Below, piece by piece: positions 17,005-25,491 of a stretch of DNA of 58,360 bases (positions are counted from its first letter, which is position 1; each line of letters opens with the position of its first letter). The position numbers and the translations under genes are program-made. The DNA lies in NCBI GenBank assembly GCA_027491035.1, contig JAIXWZ010000021.1, forward strand, positions 1 through 58,360. Reading direction: 5' to 3'. Source of the DNA: Comamonadaceae bacterium. GTDB lineage: Bacteria; Pseudomonadota; Gammaproteobacteria; Burkholderiales; Burkholderiaceae_C. Below the pieces are notes generated by a model, which was given only the letters and a program-made list of their open reading frames with translations, ran no database searches and had not been told where the DNA came from.

Positions 17005-18000
17005 ATGACACACCCACAGACAACCAGCCCGGTACGCCGAGAGATCCTATTGGCAGCAGTGGCCGCCACGCTGACGCCTTGGGCACAGGCCCAAGGCGCA
17101 CCCTGGCCCAACCGTCCGGTCAAAGTCGTCGTCAGCTCTGCCGCAGGCGGCCCCACCGACCTGTTCGCACGCCTGTTTGCAGAACAAATGTCCAAGACCT
17201 TCGGCCAGCCCTTTGTTGTGGAGAACAGGGTCGGGGCCAACGGCCTCATCGGTAACGACGCCGTCGCCAAGTCGGCGCCCGATGGCTACACCCTGCTGTT
17301 CACCTTCGCGGCTGCGGTGGCCATGAACCATGCACTGTTGCCCAAGCTGCCCTACGACACCTTTAAGGATCTGCAACCCGTGGCGCAGATCGGCGCGACA
17401 GGGACCTTGCTGGCGGTCACCCCCAGCTTTCCGGCGAACAACATTCGAGAGTTCATCGACCATGTGAAAGCCAACCCAGGCAAGTTCAACTATGGCTCTT
17501 GGGGCCAGGGCTCAGGCGGGCATCTGTCCATGGAGGCACTGAGCCACGCCGCCGGCTTGAAGCTCAATCACGTGCCGTACAAGTCCATCCCTCAGGTCAT
17601 TACTGACATGCTCAACGGCAACCTGCAGGTGGCCTTCGTCGACCCCTTCACGCCCATGCAGCACATTCGATCAGGCAAGATCCGGCCGCTGATGATCTCA
17701 GGGACACGGCGAGGGCCGGCTCTTCCTGATGTACCCACAATGACCGAAGTGGGTTACCGATTCGATGCCGACGCCTGGTTCGGACTTTTCTTTCCGGGGG
17801 GCACGCCAGGGGCCATCACCCAGCGCGTCAACGAAGAGGTGGCCCGCTTCCTGCGCCTGCCAGATACGGCGGCAAGGTTTACGGCGCTGAACATGCCCTT
17901 TAGCCCGATCAAGACGGTGGAGCAGTTCACGCAAACCGTCAAAGACGATATCGCCACATGGTCGGCCATCATCAAGACGGCCAACATCAAGCCTGAGTGA
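17005..18000 (+). CDS. Bug/TctC periplasmic solute-binding protein
   Basis: A 331-residue protein. An AAGGAG site precedes the ATG, and a Tat-like signal (VRREILLAAVAATLTPWAQAQG) is followed by the Bug fold: WPNRPVKVVVSSAAGGPTDL, VENRVGANG, SAPDGYTLL, then a HVPYKS loop. It binds a carboxylic acid or related small solute in the periplasm. It starts 11 bases after the CoA-ligase stop, so its ligand may be the ligase substrate. No TctA/TctB membrane genes are present. Confidence 0.9.
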   Translation: MTHPQTTSPVRREILLAAVAATLTPWAQAQGAPWPNRPVKVVVSSAAGGPTDLFARLFAEQMSKTFGQPFVVENRVGANGLIGNDAVAKSAPDGYTLLFTFAAAVAMNHALLPKLPYDTFKDLQPVAQIGATGTLLAVTPSFPANNIREFIDHVKANPGKFNYGSWGQGSGGHLSMEALSHAAGLKLNHVPYKSIPQVITDMLNGNLQVAFVDPFTPMQHIRSGKIRPLMISGTRRGPALPDVPTMTEVGYRFDADAWFGLFFPGGTPGAITQRVNEEVARFLRLPDTAARFTALNMPFSPIKTVEQFTQTVKDDIATWSAIIKTANIKPE

Positions 18001-18041
18001 GCGGCAGGCACTGCGGCTGACTCGACACATTCACAACCCGC

Positions 18042-19427
18042 ATGGACCCGGCAAGCCACCCAGAGCTCCCCTACTGGCGCGCTCTCGCAGTACAGGCCAT
18101 GGTGTGGGCATGGCCCTTGTACGAGATGCAGCGCATGCGGGCCGCCACGGCGCCAAGACGCACCCAGGCCGATGGCTTCGCCGGTGACGACCCGAAGAGC
18201 CCATGGCGCTGGTTCAACACCTTCAGCCACGCCCGGCAGCGCCTGCGACCCGGCGGCAGCCGAGTGGTGCTGCCCAACAACGACACGCTTTACAGCAACG
18301 CCTGGCTGGACCTGACTGACAACCAGGGCCTCGTCATCGACCTGCCAGAGATGGGGGATCGTTACCACGTGCTCGGGCTGATGGACTTCTACACCAACCC
18401 TTTTGCACATCTCGGTACTCGACTCCATGGCAACGGGGGCGGCTCCTTTCTGATCACGCCCCCTGGTTGGCAAGGGTCTGTGCCAGAACCCTTCGAGCAG
18501 GCCGGCCGCCATGTACCGGCACCCACACCCTGGGTCTGGCTGATCGGTCGCCTGCTGGTGGACAACGACGAAGACCTGCCCGCAGTGACGGCCCTGCAGG
18601 ACCGCATGTTGATCCGCACCCTGCCCGACTGGCTGGCCGACAGGCCCACTGGCCCGATGCGCGCAGCAGTGGCGCAAGGGTTTAACCAGCCCTTTTCATG
18701 GCGTCACTTCCTGCAAGTGGTGGGCGATGCCATGGCGCATTGCCCGCCCGAGCCCCAGGAAGCGCTGCTCACAAAGCCTTGGCAAGCACTTGGCCTGGGC
18801 CCAGACAGTGCCGCCCCACCGCTGAGGCCGGTCATCGAGTCGGCCTGGGATGAGGCGACAGCTGAGGTGCTGCGGATGCTAGACATGCCCTTCGACCAGC
18901 TCGATTCTGATCAAGCCCACCGCGGATGGGCGCCGTCGATCATGCCCCTGAGCGGAAGGTTCGATGGCGATTTTCTGCGCCGCGCCGTCATCGCCCGGCA
19001 GGCCATCGGCGCCGTTGCACCGCAAGAGGCGCTGTACCTGCGCTGTGAGTCCGACTCGGATGGACAGGCGCTCAACGGTCAGCATGCCTACCAAATACGA
19101 TTTGCGCCGGGACAACTTCCCCCGGTACAAGCATTCTGGTCCATCACGATGTATGACGCCACAGATGGCATGCTCGTGGCCAACCCCATCGACCGCTTTT
19201 CAATCGGTGACCGCACACCCGGCCTGCAGCCCGATGAAGATGGCGCGCTCACGCTCTACCTTCAGCACCAAGAGCCCGCCAGCCCAGCCGAGCGCGCAAA
19301 CTGGCTACCGAGTCCAGCGGGCGGTTTCACCCTGTGCCTGCGCGCTTACCTGCCGCACCCCAGTTTGGTCGAAGGTCTCTTTGTCCTTGCGCCGCCGGTT
19401 CGCTGTATCGAGACTGCCCGCCGCTGA
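18042..19427 (+). CDS. DUF1254/DUF1214 domain protein
   Basis: A 461-residue protein with the N-terminal DUF1254 pattern (NNDTLYSNAWLDLTDNQGLVIDLPEMGDRYHVLGLMDFYTNPF read in parts) and a C-terminal DUF1214 domain (FWSITMYDATDGMLVANPIDRFSIGDRTPGL). The family is widespread and poorly characterised. No signal peptide is evident, which is unusual because many members are exported. It is 41 bp after the Bug gene on the same strand. Confidence 0.85.
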   Translation: MDPASHPELPYWRALAVQAMVWAWPLYEMQRMRAATAPRRTQADGFAGDDPKSPWRWFNTFSHARQRLRPGGSRVVLPNNDTLYSNAWLDLTDNQGLVIDLPEMGDRYHVLGLMDFYTNPFAHLGTRLHGNGGGSFLITPPGWQGSVPEPFEQAGRHVPAPTPWVWLIGRLLVDNDEDLPAVTALQDRMLIRTLPDWLADRPTGPMRAAVAQGFNQPFSWRHFLQVVGDAMAHCPPEPQEALLTKPWQALGLGPDSAAPPLRPVIESAWDEATAEVLRMLDMPFDQLDSDQAHRGWAPSIMPLSGRFDGDFLRRAVIARQAIGAVAPQEALYLRCESDSDGQALNGQHAYQIRFAPGQLPPVQAFWSITMYDATDGMLVANPIDRFSIGDRTPGLQPDEDGALTLYLQHQEPASPAERANWLPSPAGGFTLCLRAYLPHPSLVEGLFVLAPPVRCIETARR

Positions 19428-19448
19428 GCCGGCAATGTGATCAACAGC

Positions 19449-20240
19449 TCAGATCATGGGCACCAGCGAGCCGTCCATCATCAAGTTAACGCCATTGATG
19501 TAGCTGGCCCGGCTGGAGGCCAGGAACACCACCGCGTTGGCCACCTCCTGCGGCTGGGCGATCCGGCCCAACGGCAACTTTTCCACCATGCGCGCCAAGG
19601 CGGTTTCCTTGGCGATATTGCTGTTGCGCGCGTCAGTTTCGATGGCTTGATCCAGGCGCTCGGTCAGCGTGCTGCCCGGATTGACGCCGTTGACCCGCAC
19701 CCCCTGTCCCGCGTAGGCATTGGCCAGGCCGGCGGTGGCCAGCATCAGCGCTGCATTGGCAGATCCACCGGGCAGGTGCATCGGGCTGGCCACCTTGCCG
19801 CCATTGCCAATCACATTGACGATGGCCCCCTGCCCACGCGCCGCCATCGCCTTGATGGTTGGATCCATCATGTGGATGTAGCTGAAGAATTTGGAGAGCA
19901 TCGCATCTCTCCAGGCATCGGGCGTCAGCTCCGGCGCGGGTGTGCGCTTGGCCGCACCTGCGGAGTTGACCAGCACATCAACGGGTCCATTGAGGCTTAG
20001 CGCCTGCGCCAGCGCCCCAGCGGCCTGGCCTGCATCGGTCAGGTCGGCCGCGCACACATGGACCACCGCCGAAGGTGTTTGCTCCAGGAGCTTGCGCATG
20101 GCTGAGTCCAGCGTTTGGGCCTGCCGAGCCACCAGGGTGACACGGGCGCCCTCCTGCAAGAACGCAGCTGCGCAGGCCAGACCGATGCCCTTGCTGCCGC
20201 CGGTGATCAGGACATGCTTGTCTTTCAGATTCAAATCCAT
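19449..20240 (-). CDS. SDR-family protein lacking the catalytic Tyr and Lys
   Basis: A 263-residue short-chain dehydrogenase fold with a good NAD(P) site (TGGSKGIG at 13-20) and the NSAG motif near residue 92-95. Where SDR enzymes have YxxxK, this protein reads GGSANAALML; by alignment with the following helix the Tyr position is Gly158 and the Lys position is Asn162. The C-terminal GRIAQPQEVANAVVFLAS and DGS motifs are intact. It may therefore bind nucleotide without standard redox chemistry, or use another mechanism. It is the last gene of the Bug-PrpD-SDR unit, 22 bases after the MmgE/PrpD gene. Confidence 0.85.
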   Translation of the reverse strand: MDLNLKDKHVLITGGSKGIGLACAAAFLQEGARVTLVARQAQTLDSAMRKLLEQTPSAVVHVCAADLTDAGQAAGALAQALSLNGPVDVLVNSAGAAKRTPAPELTPDAWRDAMLSKFFSYIHMMDPTIKAMAARGQGAIVNVIGNGGKVASPMHLPGGSANAALMLATAGLANAYAGQGVRVNGVNPGSTLTERLDQAIETDARNSNIAKETALARMVEKLPLGRIAQPQEVANAVVFLASSRASYINGVNLMMDGSLVPMI

Positions 20241-20262
20241 GGTGTATCCAAAGTAGGGGGGT

Positions 20263-21609
20263 TCAAGAAAGGGTCAGGTCGACCAGAACGCGTACATCGG
20301 CCAGCTGCTCCGTGGCGCGCAGCCGCTCGAGTAAACCGTCGGCCGCGCAATGAGGCGCGCCATGGGCGAGCAGGTCGTGAAACTTCAAGGCCAGCCCCGC
20401 ATCGTCCAGGCTGGGATGCTCCTGACCGGGTGCAGGGTGATGGCGGGCGTGTAGTGGCGCGCCCTGGTGCAGAAGGACTTCCACGGCGGCCTCCTGCTGG
20501 CCCAAGCGGTCATCAGAGAGCACCTGCACCTTCGCGCGCAGGGCCTGGCTCAGCTCCACTGCTTCGTCGGTGAAGCGACTCACCCCAGCCTGGCCCTCAA
20601 GCAGCATGATGGCCACCGCATGCTGCAAGCTGAGTTTGGCCGCCATGCCGTCAGCCGGCTGCGGGCGGTTGGCACGGGTGGCAGCCAGAGGCGCAACGCG
20701 CAGTCGGATCTGCGCCACCGCATCGGACGCAAGCACGCCGTGCGCTTGCACCAGCGCCTGGCAGGCCTGAAGCGTCGGGTGCAAAAGAAAGCCACAGGGG
20801 AAGGGCTTGAAGCGGTTCTCCTCGACCTGCCAAGGTGAGTTGGCAGCCGGCAGCGGGCCGAGCGCAAAACCCTCATCGCCCATCAGCGCACCAAAGCCAA
20901 AGCGATCCTCCAGCACCACGGTGCTGGCGCTCAGCCCGGCACACGCATACTGGGCAGCCAGCAGGCCATTGCGCGCCGCGTGGGCAATGTTCAGGCTCTT
21001 GGCGCTGCTACCCAGGCTGGCCACCAGGCCGCTGGCCTGGGTCGCGGCATGGCCCAGGGCCCAGACCATCTTGGTTGGGTCAAGCCGCATCAGCCGACCC
21101 ACCGCGGCGGCCGCACCGAACACGCCACAGCTTGCGGTGATGTGCCAGCCCTTGGCGTAATGCGCAGGCGAGACGGCAAGACCCACCGCGCATTCGATCT
21201 CCATGCCCACCAAAAAGGCCAGCAGCGCATCGGCACCGGTACAGGGGTGCGCAGCAGCCCAAGCCACCACAGCAGAAGCCACCGGGCCGGCCGGATGAAT
21301 GGCGGTGGCCCAATGGGTGTCGTCGTAGTCCAGGATGTTGGAGGCAAACGCGTGAACCAGCGCCGCCGAAGGCACATCAAGCCGCTCCCTGCGCCCCAAA
21401 AGCGGTGCCGAACCGGCTGCCCCGAGCGCAAGCAGCGCGGCCACCAAGCGATCCACCTGCGGGTCGGCCGCGCCACCCAGGGCGCAGCCCCACCAATTGA
21501 GCCACGAACGCCGCGCAGCCTGACGCGCCGCCTCCGGCACATCTGCCCACTGGGTTTGCACCGCCCATCGGGCCAGAACCAGCGTGGGGGATTCAGACAG
21601 AGCGGCCAT
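20263..21609 (-). CDS. MmgE/PrpD family protein
   Basis: A 448-residue member of the MmgE/PrpD family (2-methylcitrate dehydratase and iminodisuccinate-epimerase-like proteins). The N-terminal all-alpha domain shows the family motif DYDDTHWATAIHPAGPV, then a GWHITASCGVFGAAAAVGRL region and AATQASGL. The open frame extends into the upstream gene, so the ATG at 21609 was chosen, 5 bases after the Bug stop. It probably dehydrates, hydrates or epimerises a carboxylic acid delivered by the adjacent Bug protein. Confidence 0.85.
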   Translation of the reverse strand: MAALSESPTLVLARWAVQTQWADVPEAARQAARRSWLNWWGCALGGAADPQVDRLVAALLALGAAGSAPLLGRRERLDVPSAALVHAFASNILDYDDTHWATAIHPAGPVASAVVAWAAAHPCTGADALLAFLVGMEIECAVGLAVSPAHYAKGWHITASCGVFGAAAAVGRLMRLDPTKMVWALGHAATQASGLVASLGSSAKSLNIAHAARNGLLAAQYACAGLSASTVVLEDRFGFGALMGDEGFALGPLPAANSPWQVEENRFKPFPCGFLLHPTLQACQALVQAHGVLASDAVAQIRLRVAPLAATRANRPQPADGMAAKLSLQHAVAIMLLEGQAGVSRFTDEAVELSQALRAKVQVLSDDRLGQQEAAVEVLLHQGAPLHARHHPAPGQEHPSLDDAGLALKFHDLLAHGAPHCAADGLLERLRATEQLADVRVLVDLTLS

Positions 21610-21614
21610 CCAGG

Positions 21615-22598
21615 TCAGTTGGCAACGACACCCGCGCGCTTGACCACCGGCCCCCAGCGATCGAGCTCCTGCTTGACGTAGGCAGCGGCCTGCTCCGGGC
21701 TGCCGCCCAGAGGCTCGGTCCCCTGGGCCGCAAACCGCTCCACCACATCGGGCGACTTGAGCGCCTGATTGACCTCTCGGTTGATGCGAGCAATGATCTC
21801 TGGCGGTGTTCCGGCCGGTGCCATCAACCCGTACCACAGGGCGATGTTGACGGTCGGAAGGCCCAGCTCAGCAAAGGTCGGCACCTGCGGCAGCAAGGGG
21901 TTGCGCCGAGGGCTGGCCGCTGCCAGCGTGCGGATCTTGCCCGAGGTGATGTGCGGCAGCAGCGAGGGTGCGCCGTCGAACATGACCTGAACCTGCCCGC
22001 CAACCAGATCGGTCACTGCAGGCCCGCTGCCCCGATACGGGGCATGCAGCATATCGACCGACGCGGCCGCCTTGAGCAGCTCGCCGGCCATGTGCGGGGC
22101 CCCGCCATTGCCCGAGGAAGCGAAAGCCAGCTTGCCCGGCCGCTCGCGGGCCAGGGCCAGAAACTCGGCCAAGGTGTTGACCTTGAGATCGGCATTGACC
22201 GTCATGATCAAGGGCAAGCTGGCCAGCATGGTCACCGGAGTGAATGAGGCCACCGGGTCATAGGGCAGCTTGGTCATCAGGTGCGGTCCGATGCCATGGG
22301 TGGTGATGGAGCTTTGCAGCAGGGTGTAGCCGTCGGGCGCCGACTTGGCCACAAAGTCGGCGGCCAGCGCGCCACTGGCTCCGGCCTTGTTCTCGACGAC
22401 CACTGTCTGGCCCATGGAGGCCGACAGCTTGCTGGCCAGCAGACGGGCAATGAAGTCAGCGGCGCCGCCCGGCGGCACGGTCACGATCAGCTTGATCGGG
22501 CGGTTGGGGTAGCCAGCGGCCTGCGGCTGGGCCTGCGCACAGACTGTCGCGAGACCCAAAGCGAGAACAGTCAGGGATTTGACCCACGAAGCAGCCAT
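21615..22598 (-). CDS. Bug/TctC periplasmic solute-binding protein
   Basis: A 327-residue protein. The ATG at 22598 follows an AAGGAC site and begins a clear signal peptide (SLTVLALGLATVCAQAQ). Family motifs: YPNRPIKLIVTVPPGGAADF, VENKAGASGALAADFVAKSAPDGYTLL, and a HAPYRGSGPAVTDL loop. It is first in the minus-strand unit with MmgE/PrpD and the SDR. The 290-bp gap to the divergent Bug gene at 22889 presumably holds both promoters; I found no strong motif there. Confidence 0.9.
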   Translation of the reverse strand: MAASWVKSLTVLALGLATVCAQAQPQAAGYPNRPIKLIVTVPPGGAADFIARLLASKLSASMGQTVVVENKAGASGALAADFVAKSAPDGYTLLQSSITTHGIGPHLMTKLPYDPVASFTPVTMLASLPLIMTVNADLKVNTLAEFLALARERPGKLAFASSGNGGAPHMAGELLKAAASVDMLHAPYRGSGPAVTDLVGGQVQVMFDGAPSLLPHITSGKIRTLAAASPRRNPLLPQVPTFAELGLPTVNIALWYGLMAPAGTPPEIIARINREVNQALKSPDVVERFAAQGTEPLGGSPEQAAAYVKQELDRWGPVVKRAGVVAN

Positions 22599-22888
22599 AG
22601 ATGTGTCCTTGTTGATGAATGCCACCTGCGGGCCCATCCTATGCATGCACATGAGACGCCCACCCATGCGGCGGCATTAGATCAAAACTCAAGCACACGC
22701 TCGGGAGTGCGCTCGGGTATCCGACAAGTCCACCGCGCTTTTGATCACCAGCTCAGCGGCATTTTTCAAAATACGCAGCACGCGATCCCTACAATGAGTC
22801 ATGGCCGGTGCGAAGCGGCGGGCTATCCGGTCTGAGGCCCACTGATCGTTGTATCTGCCAGCATTCCACGAACGACAAGGAGACACGC

Positions 22889-23875
22889 ATGAGGACAGCC
22901 TTTTTGCAATTGACGGTCGCATTCACGATGGCCGTCTGTGCCCTCGCACCGACTGCAAGTCAGGCTCAGACCGGCGACGGTGGCTATCCGCAGCGAGCAC
23001 TCAAGCTTGTGGTGCCCTTTCCGGCCGGAGGCGGTGTCGATGCAGTGGGCCGATTGCTCGCGGAGCGCCTATCGGCCAATTTGCGCCAGCCTGTTTTGGT
23101 GGACAACCGCCCCGGAGCCGGTGGCGCTTTAGGAACGCTGGCCGTGGCGCGTTCACCTGCCGATGGCTACACGCTGCTGCTCAACACCAACGGCCACGCG
23201 ATTCTTCCCCACCTGCAAAAGACCGAGTGGGATGCGGTCGCGGACTTCGTTCCCATCTCCCAGGTCCTGGTGCTTCCCATGATGGTGTTTACCAACGTCA
23301 ACTCACCGATCAAATCGCTGGGCGATCTGATCACCGCGGCCAAGGCCAACCCGGGCAAGGTGTCTTACGGCTCATCGGGGATCGGTGGGCCGATCCACTT
23401 GGGCATGGAGATGTTTGCCAGCCGAGCGGGGATCAAGCTGCTGCATGTTCCTTATCGGGGTAACGCTCCCATGGTCACGGCCTTGCTTGGCGGTGAAGTG
23501 GCGGTCACACTGGACACACTGGCTGTCTCTTATCCCCAGGTGCGCGCTGGCAAGTTTCGCGCAATTGCCACCACCAGCCCAACCCGACTGAAGATCGCAC
23601 CCGATGTGCCGACCATACACGAAGCGGGCGTATCCGGGTTTGACTATCTGGGCTGGCAAGGCATCCTGGCACCGGCCGGAACGCCCCCTTCTGTGGTCGC
23701 CCGCTTAAGTGCCGAGCTGCGCAAGATCCTCGAGATGCCCAGTGTGCGTCAGAAGCTCGAAGAGCTGGGCTATGAACCGCGTAACGCCACGCCAGAGGAG
23801 TTTCTTGCCATCATCAAGGACGACTCGGTTCGGTATCGCAAGGTCATCCTGGACGCTCAAATCAAGGCCGAATGA
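22889..23875 (+). CDS. Bug/TctC periplasmic solute-binding protein
   Basis: A 328-residue protein starting at an ATG with an AAGGAGA site and a signal peptide (FTMAVCALAPTASQAQ). Motifs: YPQRALKLVVPFPAGGGVDAV, DNRPGAGGALGTLAVAR, DGYTLLL, LLHVPYRGNAP. It stands alone on the plus strand, divergent from another Bug gene and convergent with the minus-strand racemase cluster. Confidence 0.9.
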   Translation: MRTAFLQLTVAFTMAVCALAPTASQAQTGDGGYPQRALKLVVPFPAGGGVDAVGRLLAERLSANLRQPVLVDNRPGAGGALGTLAVARSPADGYTLLLNTNGHAILPHLQKTEWDAVADFVPISQVLVLPMMVFTNVNSPIKSLGDLITAAKANPGKVSYGSSGIGGPIHLGMEMFASRAGIKLLHVPYRGNAPMVTALLGGEVAVTLDTLAVSYPQVRAGKFRAIATTSPTRLKIAPDVPTIHEAGVSGFDYLGWQGILAPAGTPPSVVARLSAELRKILEMPSVRQKLEELGYEPRNATPEEFLAIIKDDSVRYRKVILDAQIKAE

Positions 23876-23951
23876 GGCAGCTCAGCAGGAGTTAAACGGG
23901 GGCTGACCACGGTCGGCCGCCAGACCCACACGGCTGGGCTCGACGCCCGAT

Positions 23952-24734
23952 TCAAAGCCGCGCAGCCCGCTCCACCCACCCGCCCAACAAGGCCTCACCG
24001 AGTTCCTTGCGCGCAGCCGGCGGCTCGACCCCCGCCAGCTTGAGCATCGCCCAAGCCAGACACAGGTTCGACGACAGGACCGGGCGGCCCGTGCGCTGGG
24101 CCAGCTGCGACATCACGCGCAGCGTCGGCATGCCGGTGCCGGACAACAAGACGGCATCCGCGTTATCGACATTGAGCGCCGCCGCAGCCTCCAGCACCAT
24201 CGGCGCCCGAATCCGGTACACCGCACGCGTATCGGTGGGGTCCATCTCCTTGCGCGCAAAGCTCACCACGTCCAGCCCGCAGGCCGTCCAGTACTGCAGG
24301 CTCGCATCCACGAGGAAGGCGGGGTACGGCGCCAACAGTGCGATGCGTTTGACGCCCAGCCACTGGCAGGCCGACAAGATCGCCTGCGAGGAGGTGACGA
24401 TGGGAAAACCAAACCGCTGCTCGTACGCTTCGATGCGCTTGCGCTCCTCGTGCTGCCCGATCAGGTAGCTGGTGCCAGTGCAGGCAAAGCCCAGCACATC
24501 AGGGCGTGCGGTGTCAAAGGCCTCAATGCTGGTGCCCAGGTTGTCCAGGTACTGCACCAGCCGGTTGCCAGAATCGGTGCGACTGCCCTGCAGCCGGGTT
24601 GCGATGACGCCCACGCCGTCGGGCGCCAGAGCACCGAACTCGGGCTCCACGACCGGGTTGGCCTGCGGCACGGCGATGGCCAGAAGGGCACTGGCGCTGT
24701 ACTCGCGCTCGGGATGGGCGGGTGTTGGGGTCAT
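23952..24734 (-). CDS. Asp/Glu racemase-superfamily protein, maleate isomerase/AMDase-like
   Basis: A 260-residue protein of the fold shared by maleate isomerase and arylmalonate decarboxylase (AMDase). The first half keeps a Cys in FACTGTS (Cys85). The second half, where these enzymes have a Cys after LS, reads LLSGTGMPTL (Gly199). So only the first catalytic Cys is present, the reverse of natural AMDase, which has Gly in the first site and Cys in the second. A Tyr in LLAPYPAF (137) is also in the usual place. It follows the CMD-family gene by 7 bases. Decarboxylation or isomerisation of a dicarboxylic acid is likely; the substrate is unknown. Confidence 0.8.
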   Translation of the reverse strand: MTPTPAHPEREYSASALLAIAVPQANPVVEPEFGALAPDGVGVIATRLQGSRTDSGNRLVQYLDNLGTSIEAFDTARPDVLGFACTGTSYLIGQHEERKRIEAYEQRFGFPIVTSSQAILSACQWLGVKRIALLAPYPAFLVDASLQYWTACGLDVVSFARKEMDPTDTRAVYRIRAPMVLEAAAALNVDNADAVLLSGTGMPTLRVMSQLAQRTGRPVLSSNLCLAWAMLKLAGVEPPAARKELGEALLGGWVERAARL

Positions 24735-24741
24735 GGTGAGA

Positions 24742-25491
24742 TCAATCTTTCGAAGCAGTTGGGGTGCGCGGCGCCAGCTGAAAGCCGTCCTGTCCCGGCG
24801 TGTCGGCCCAGGCCTGGAAAGGCGCAGAGGGCTTGACCTTGCCGGAGCGCAGGACCTTCAGCCAAGCACTGCTGGCCTCTAGGAAACGATTCACACCGCA
24901 CGGCCACAGCACCAGGCTCAGCGCTTCGGCGATCTTGTATTCGGACACCCCGTTGGCATAACACTCCTCCAGCTCCACCTCCAGCGCCCAGTGCTGGTCG
25001 CGCGAAGCGTAGGCCGCCAGCAGGGCCAGGTGCGCCAGTTCGCGCGGCAGTTCGGGGAACTGCGCCAACAGCGCGTTCTTGCCGGCGATGTAAGCGGGCC
25101 GCGGCCCCGGCACCGGGAAGTACGCTTGCCAATGTGTCTCCAGGAACTGGTAGGTCTCCACGCCGCGCGACCACGCCACCAACCGGAACGCCGCTTCGGC
25201 CAGGCGGTCGGTGCCGCCGGTCTGGAAAAACAGGTGGATGTGGTGTGTGCCAATGGCCTCGTCGGCGGCGCCCAGGAGGGCGAGCCAGACGAACTCGCGT
25301 TCAAACTCACTGAGGTGGTGCAGGTCGAGCGTGAGGGTCTTGTAGACCAGGGGATAGACGTCCTGCAGCGCGGGCAGCGCCGCGGCCATGGCGCCCTGGT
25401 GGGCCATCACGTAGCCGCGCCGCGCGCGAAACGCCTCCAGGCGCTCGCGCACCTCGGCGGCCGACGGAGAGCTGGGGGGCGGCGGGCTCAC
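24742..25491 (-). CDS. Carboxymuconolactone decarboxylase (AhpD-fold) family protein
   Basis: A 249-residue protein with two helical CMD-like repeats (LHHLSEFEREFVWLALLGAAD then HHIHLFF; and ELAHLALLAAYASRD then KIAEALSLVLWPCGVN). The AhpD CxxC is absent, so a peroxidase role is unlikely and a decarboxylase or isomerase role fits better. The start is taken as the GTG at 25491, which overlaps the upstream Bug stop as GTGA; an internal ATG (MAHQGAM) would give a shorter protein. It lies between a Bug gene and the AMDase-like gene in one operon. Confidence 0.72.
   Translation of the reverse strand: MSPPPPSSPSAAEVRERLEAFRARRGYVMAHQGAMAAALPALQDVYPLVYKTLTLDLHHLSEFEREFVWLALLGAADEAIGTHHIHLFFQTGGTDRLAEAAFRLVAWSRGVETYQFLETHWQAYFPVPGPRPAYIAGKNALLAQFPELPRELAHLALLAAYASRDQHWALEVELEECYANGVSEYKIAEALSLVLWPCGVNRFLEASSAWLKVLRSGKVKPSAPFQAWADTPGQDGFQLAPRTPTASKD

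Noticed and set aside
22599-22888. A small gene in the 290-bp gap between the divergent Bug genes
   Set aside because: Short frames on both strands lack ribosome sites and family motifs; the gap more likely holds promoters.
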